Assembly: GCA_021818585.1 (NCBI GenBank)
Contig: JAKATU010000074.1
Coordinates: forward strand, 1-34,886
DNA length: 34,886 nt
Direction of reading: 5' to 3'
From: Acidobacteriota bacterium
GTDB taxonomy: Bacteria > Acidobacteriota > Terriglobia > Terriglobales > Acidobacteriaceae
Positions 33,178 to 34,886 of this stretch are shown in pieces. The translations under genes were made by a program, and so were the position numbers. The number at the start of each line of letters is the position of its first letter. The stretch's first letter is position 1. The notes below the pieces were generated by a model, which worked only from the letters and a program-made list of their open reading frames with translations, was not told the origin of the DNA and made no database searches.

Positions 33178-33206
33178 TTGACCTGTGAGCCGAGGTCTGG
33201 TTTGAT
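33178..33206 (+). promoter_or_regulatory. Promoter of the ilvA leader
   Basis: TTGACC (-35, 5 of 6), exactly 17 nt, TTTGAT (-10, 4 of 6). Transcription would start near 33213, five bases before the leader-peptide ATG, so the leader would be translated from a nearly leaderless mRNA. This fits the lack of a Shine-Dalgarno sequence. Confidence 0.65.
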
Positions 33207-33217
33207 CAACTTATTCG

Positions 33218-33292
33218 ATGCAGCGTTTTGTGATCATTCCGGCCGTGGGTAACCGAATTATTTCGGGCGGGATAATTATTGTCTCCCCATAG
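33218..33292 (+). CDS. ilvA leader peptide (Ile/Val-rich attenuator peptide)
   Basis: A 24-codon frame, ATG to TAG. It reads MQRFVIIPAVG, then NRIISGG, then IIIVSP. Seven codons are Ile (positions 6, 7, 14, 15, 19-21, one of them the rare ATA) and three are Val. Ile is the end product of the pathway started by IlvA. The last Ile cluster ends three bases before the first segment of a switching structure. This composition and position match classic amino-acid attenuator leaders of ilv operons. No RBS; see the promoter entry. Not supported by homology here, only by composition, position and RNA pairing. Confidence 0.75.
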   Translation: MQRFVIIPAVGNRIISGGIIIVSP

Positions 33293-33363
33293 GGAGCGGG
33301 AGGCTGGCGAAACAGGTTCGAAGCAGTACCAGACCACCGGCTCCCTGAGCGCGGTGGTTTTTT
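33283..33363 (+). promoter_or_regulatory. Transcription attenuator upstream of ilvA
   Basis: Four segments can pair in alternative ways. Segment 1 CTCCC (33283-33287) pairs with segment 2 GGGAG (33292-33296). Segment 2 extended, AGGGAGC (33291-33297), pairs with segment 3 GCTCCCT (33340-33346). Segment 3 also belongs to the terminator ACCACCGGCTC / GAGC-g-CGGTGGT (33333-33343 with 33347-33358), followed by six T. A ribosome stalled on the Ile triplet covers segment 1 and frees 2 to capture 3, preventing termination. A ribosome at the stop codon covers segment 2, and the terminator forms. The family-typical logic is clear; activity is inferred. Confidence 0.72.
33333..33363 (+). terminator. 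Attenuator terminator before ilvA
   Basis: An 11-bp stem with one bulged G and a CCT loop, then TTTTTT (33358-33363), ends about 31 nt before the ilvA ATG. No complete gene lies between the promoter and this terminator apart from the leader peptide, which marks it as regulatory. Confidence 0.85.
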
Positions 33364-33394
33364 AATTTTGGCGGCAACTTTGGAGAGGACTGGA

Positions 33395-34606
33395 ATGAGT
33401 GTGAGTTTGGAGGGGATTCGGCAGGCGCGGAAGCGGATTGAAGGCAGCATCTATTTTTCTCCGGCACCGCAGTCGGAGGCGTTGTCGCGGATGACGGGAC
33501 AGCAGGTGTATCTGAAGCTGGATAACCTTCAACGGACGGGAGCGTTTAAGGAGCGCGGGGCGCTGAACAAGATTCTGACGTTGAGCGACGCGGAAAAAGC
33601 GCGCGGGGTGATTGCGGCGAGCGCGGGAAATCACGCGCAGGCAGTGGCGTACCATGCAACGGCGCATGGGTTGCGGGCGCGTATTGTGATGCCGCTGATG
33701 ACTCCGCTGGTGAAGACGGCTGCGACGGCCGGGTATGGTGCGGAAGTGGTACTCCATGGCGCGAATTATGACGAGGCGTATGCGGAAGCTTTACGGCTGG
33801 CGGAGCAGGATGGCATGACTTTTCTGCACCCCTTTGATGATGACGTCGTCATGGAAGGACAGGGGACGATCGGGTTGGAACTGCTGGAGCAGGTACCGGG
33901 GTTGGAGGCGGTGGTGGTTCCGATTGGTGGCGGCGGACTGATCAGCGGCGTGGCGTGCGCGATCAAGGAGTCGAATCCGGGGATTCGCGTGATTGGTGTA
34001 CAGACGGAGCGGTTGCCCTCGATGTTGCGCGCAGTGGAAGCGGGTGAGCCGGTGACGATTCCGGCGGAGGCGACGGTGGCCGACGGCATTGCGGTGCGGC
34101 GTGCGGGGGAGCGGACGCTGCCGATGGTGCAGCGATATGTGGATGAGTTGGTGAAGGTGGATGAGGAGGAGATAGCGCAGGCGATTCTGGTTTTGCTGGA
34201 GCGTGAAAAGACTTTGGCCGAAGGCGCCGGCGCTGTGGCGCTGGCTGCGCTGCTGCAGGGGAAGGCTTCGCTCAAGGGGCAACGTACGGCGGTGCTGGTG
34301 TGCGGCGGGAATATTGATGTGAGTCTGCTGGCACGGATTATTGAGCGTGGACTGGTGAAGGATGGGCGGCGGACGCGTGTGCGGGTGCATTTGACGGACC
34401 GGCCGGGTGCTCTACATGGGTTGACGCGGATCCTTACCGATTTGCGCGCAAACATTGTGCAGACGGCGCATGACCGGACGCACTACGGCGTGAGCCTGGG
34501 CGACACGGTGATCGATATTACGCTGGAGACGCGCGGGGATGAGCACATTGAAGAGATTCGGCGGCGGCTGAAGGAGTCGGGTTACAAGCACGAGCGGATT
34601 GATTGA
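33395..34606 (+). CDS. ilvA: Threonine ammonia-lyase (threonine dehydratase)
   Basis: Start ATG at 33395 (GGAGAGG six bases before) gives 403 residues; a TTG at 33368 inside the terminator is unlikely. It is a PLP enzyme that turns threonine into 2-oxobutanoate, the first step of isoleucine synthesis. The PLP Lys is K52 in TGAFKERGA. Other motifs are ASAGNHAQAVAYHA and the phosphate-binding loop PIGGGGLISG. The C-terminal ACT-type domain (about 325-403) starts VRVHLTDRPGALHGL, as in the shorter one-ACT form. Catabolic TdcB-like proteins look similar, but the Ile-rich leader supports the biosynthetic role. Transcribed alone or with the next gene. Confidence 0.93.
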   Translation: MSVSLEGIRQARKRIEGSIYFSPAPQSEALSRMTGQQVYLKLDNLQRTGAFKERGALNKILTLSDAEKARGVIAASAGNHAQAVAYHATAHGLRARIVMPLMTPLVKTAATAGYGAEVVLHGANYDEAYAEALRLAEQDGMTFLHPFDDDVVMEGQGTIGLELLEQVPGLEAVVVPIGGGGLISGVACAIKESNPGIRVIGVQTERLPSMLRAVEAGEPVTIPAEATVADGIAVRRAGERTLPMVQRYVDELVKVDEEEIAQAILVLLEREKTLAEGAGAVALAALLQGKASLKGQRTAVLVCGGNIDVSLLARIIERGLVKDGRRTRVRVHLTDRPGALHGLTRILTDLRANIVQTAHDRTHYGVSLGDTVIDITLETRGDEHIEEIRRRLKESGYKHERID

Positions 34607-34688
34607 GAGGTCCAGGACGAGTTGACGGCGTGGAGCATGACCCGTTTAAGCTGTTTGGCGAATCGCTTTTTCAGACGAGGGGGCCGAG

Positions 34689-34886
34689 ATGACGAGTTGT
34701 GGATTTGAATGCAAGCTGTTGGCGTGTTTGGCGGTGCTGGGACTCCTGGTGGGTGGTGCGCGGGCGGAGCAGGGTGTAGCGCCTGCAAATGGCGTGAGTG
34801 TAGAGGATGGTCGAGTGGTGATTACGAAGGACCACACGACGATGATGCTGGAGCCATATGCGCCGAATGTGATTCGGGTGAGTATC
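34689..34886 (+). CDS. Exported protein, probable GH31-family glycosidase (N-terminal fragment)
   Basis: ATG at 34689, with AGGGGG about six bases upstream, opens 66 codons to the window end. A signal peptide (LLACLAVLGLLVGGARA, cleavage near residue 26) is followed by NGVSVEDGRVVIT and EPYAPNVIRVSI, which resembles the mutarotase-like N-domain of GH31 alpha-glycosidases, where P-N-x-IRV is typical. With the GH3, GH51 and GH127 genes nearby, an alpha-xylosidase or alpha-glucosidase is plausible. Too little is visible for certainty. Confidence 0.5.
   Translation, partial: MTSCGFECKLLACLAVLGLLVGGARAEQGVAPANGVSVEDGRVVITKDHTTMMLEPYAPNVIRVSI

Noticed and set aside
33368..33394. Upstream TTG start extending ilvA by nine residues
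   Set aside because: It lies right behind the attenuator's T tract and has no ribosome-binding site, whereas the ATG at 33395 has GGAGAGG at good spacing.
1..34886. CRISPR arrays, tRNA and rRNA genes
   Set aside because: No regularly spaced direct repeats, no cloverleaf with the GTTCRA arm and no rRNA core sequences were noticed by eye in the intergenic regions.

Overview
The window looks like chromosomal DNA of a high-GC, soil-type member of Acidobacteriota (family Acidobacteriaceae, relatives of Terriglobus, Granulicella or Edaphobacter). This is inferred from the gene families, not from a marker gene: a TonB with a long Gly/Asn-rich linker, a roughly 1,080-residue sortilin-like Asp-box propeller protein, a kinase-TolB-TPR regulator, hemicellulose glycosidases, and scattered hairpin repeats. 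No rRNA, tRNA or CRISPR was seen.

Layout. 1-1884 (minus): end of a NitT/TauT-type ABC importer, permease cut by the window edge and ATPase complete. 2125-2502 (plus): stand-alone receiver protein. 2715-6070 (minus): dnaX, a YbaB-type protein and an exported metallo-beta-lactamase-fold hydrolase. 6071-6464: repeat-rich spacer. 6465-9898 (minus): ileS-lspA overlapping by ATGA. 10240-14724 (plus): TonB and the sortilin-like protein, each followed by an intrinsic terminator. 14793-18192 (minus): a universal stress protein, exported rhodanese, exported TlpA-like thioredoxin and a cyclopropane synthase. 18317-19311: remnant of a second universal stress gene next to a decayed IS630-type element.

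19311-25275 (minus) is the most unusual part: a compact set encoding a LanM-type lanthipeptide dehydratase domain without a cyclase, a 67-residue leader-like peptide without Cys, a haem-oxygenase-like metal-dependent oxidase, a Ser/Thr kinase with TolB and TPR parts, and a papain-like cysteine peptidase whose start overlaps the kinase end by 14 nt. A STAS-domain gene lies just upstream. I read this as a candidate uncharacterised RiPP-like pathway: peptide dehydrated, further modified by the oxidase, trimmed by the peptidase, with the kinase as regulator. The functional links are inference.

25952-33112 (minus) is a pentose-polymer locus: GH3 xylosidase-like, GH51 arabinofuranosidase and GH127 beta-L-arabinofuranosidase, the last carrying a -1 frameshift near 31785. 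At the right edge (plus) lie ilvA and the start of a probable GH31 gene. ilvA is preceded by a textbook transcription attenuator: a good promoter, a 24-codon leader peptide with seven Ile and three Val codons, competing CTCCC/GGGAG pairings and a strong terminator.
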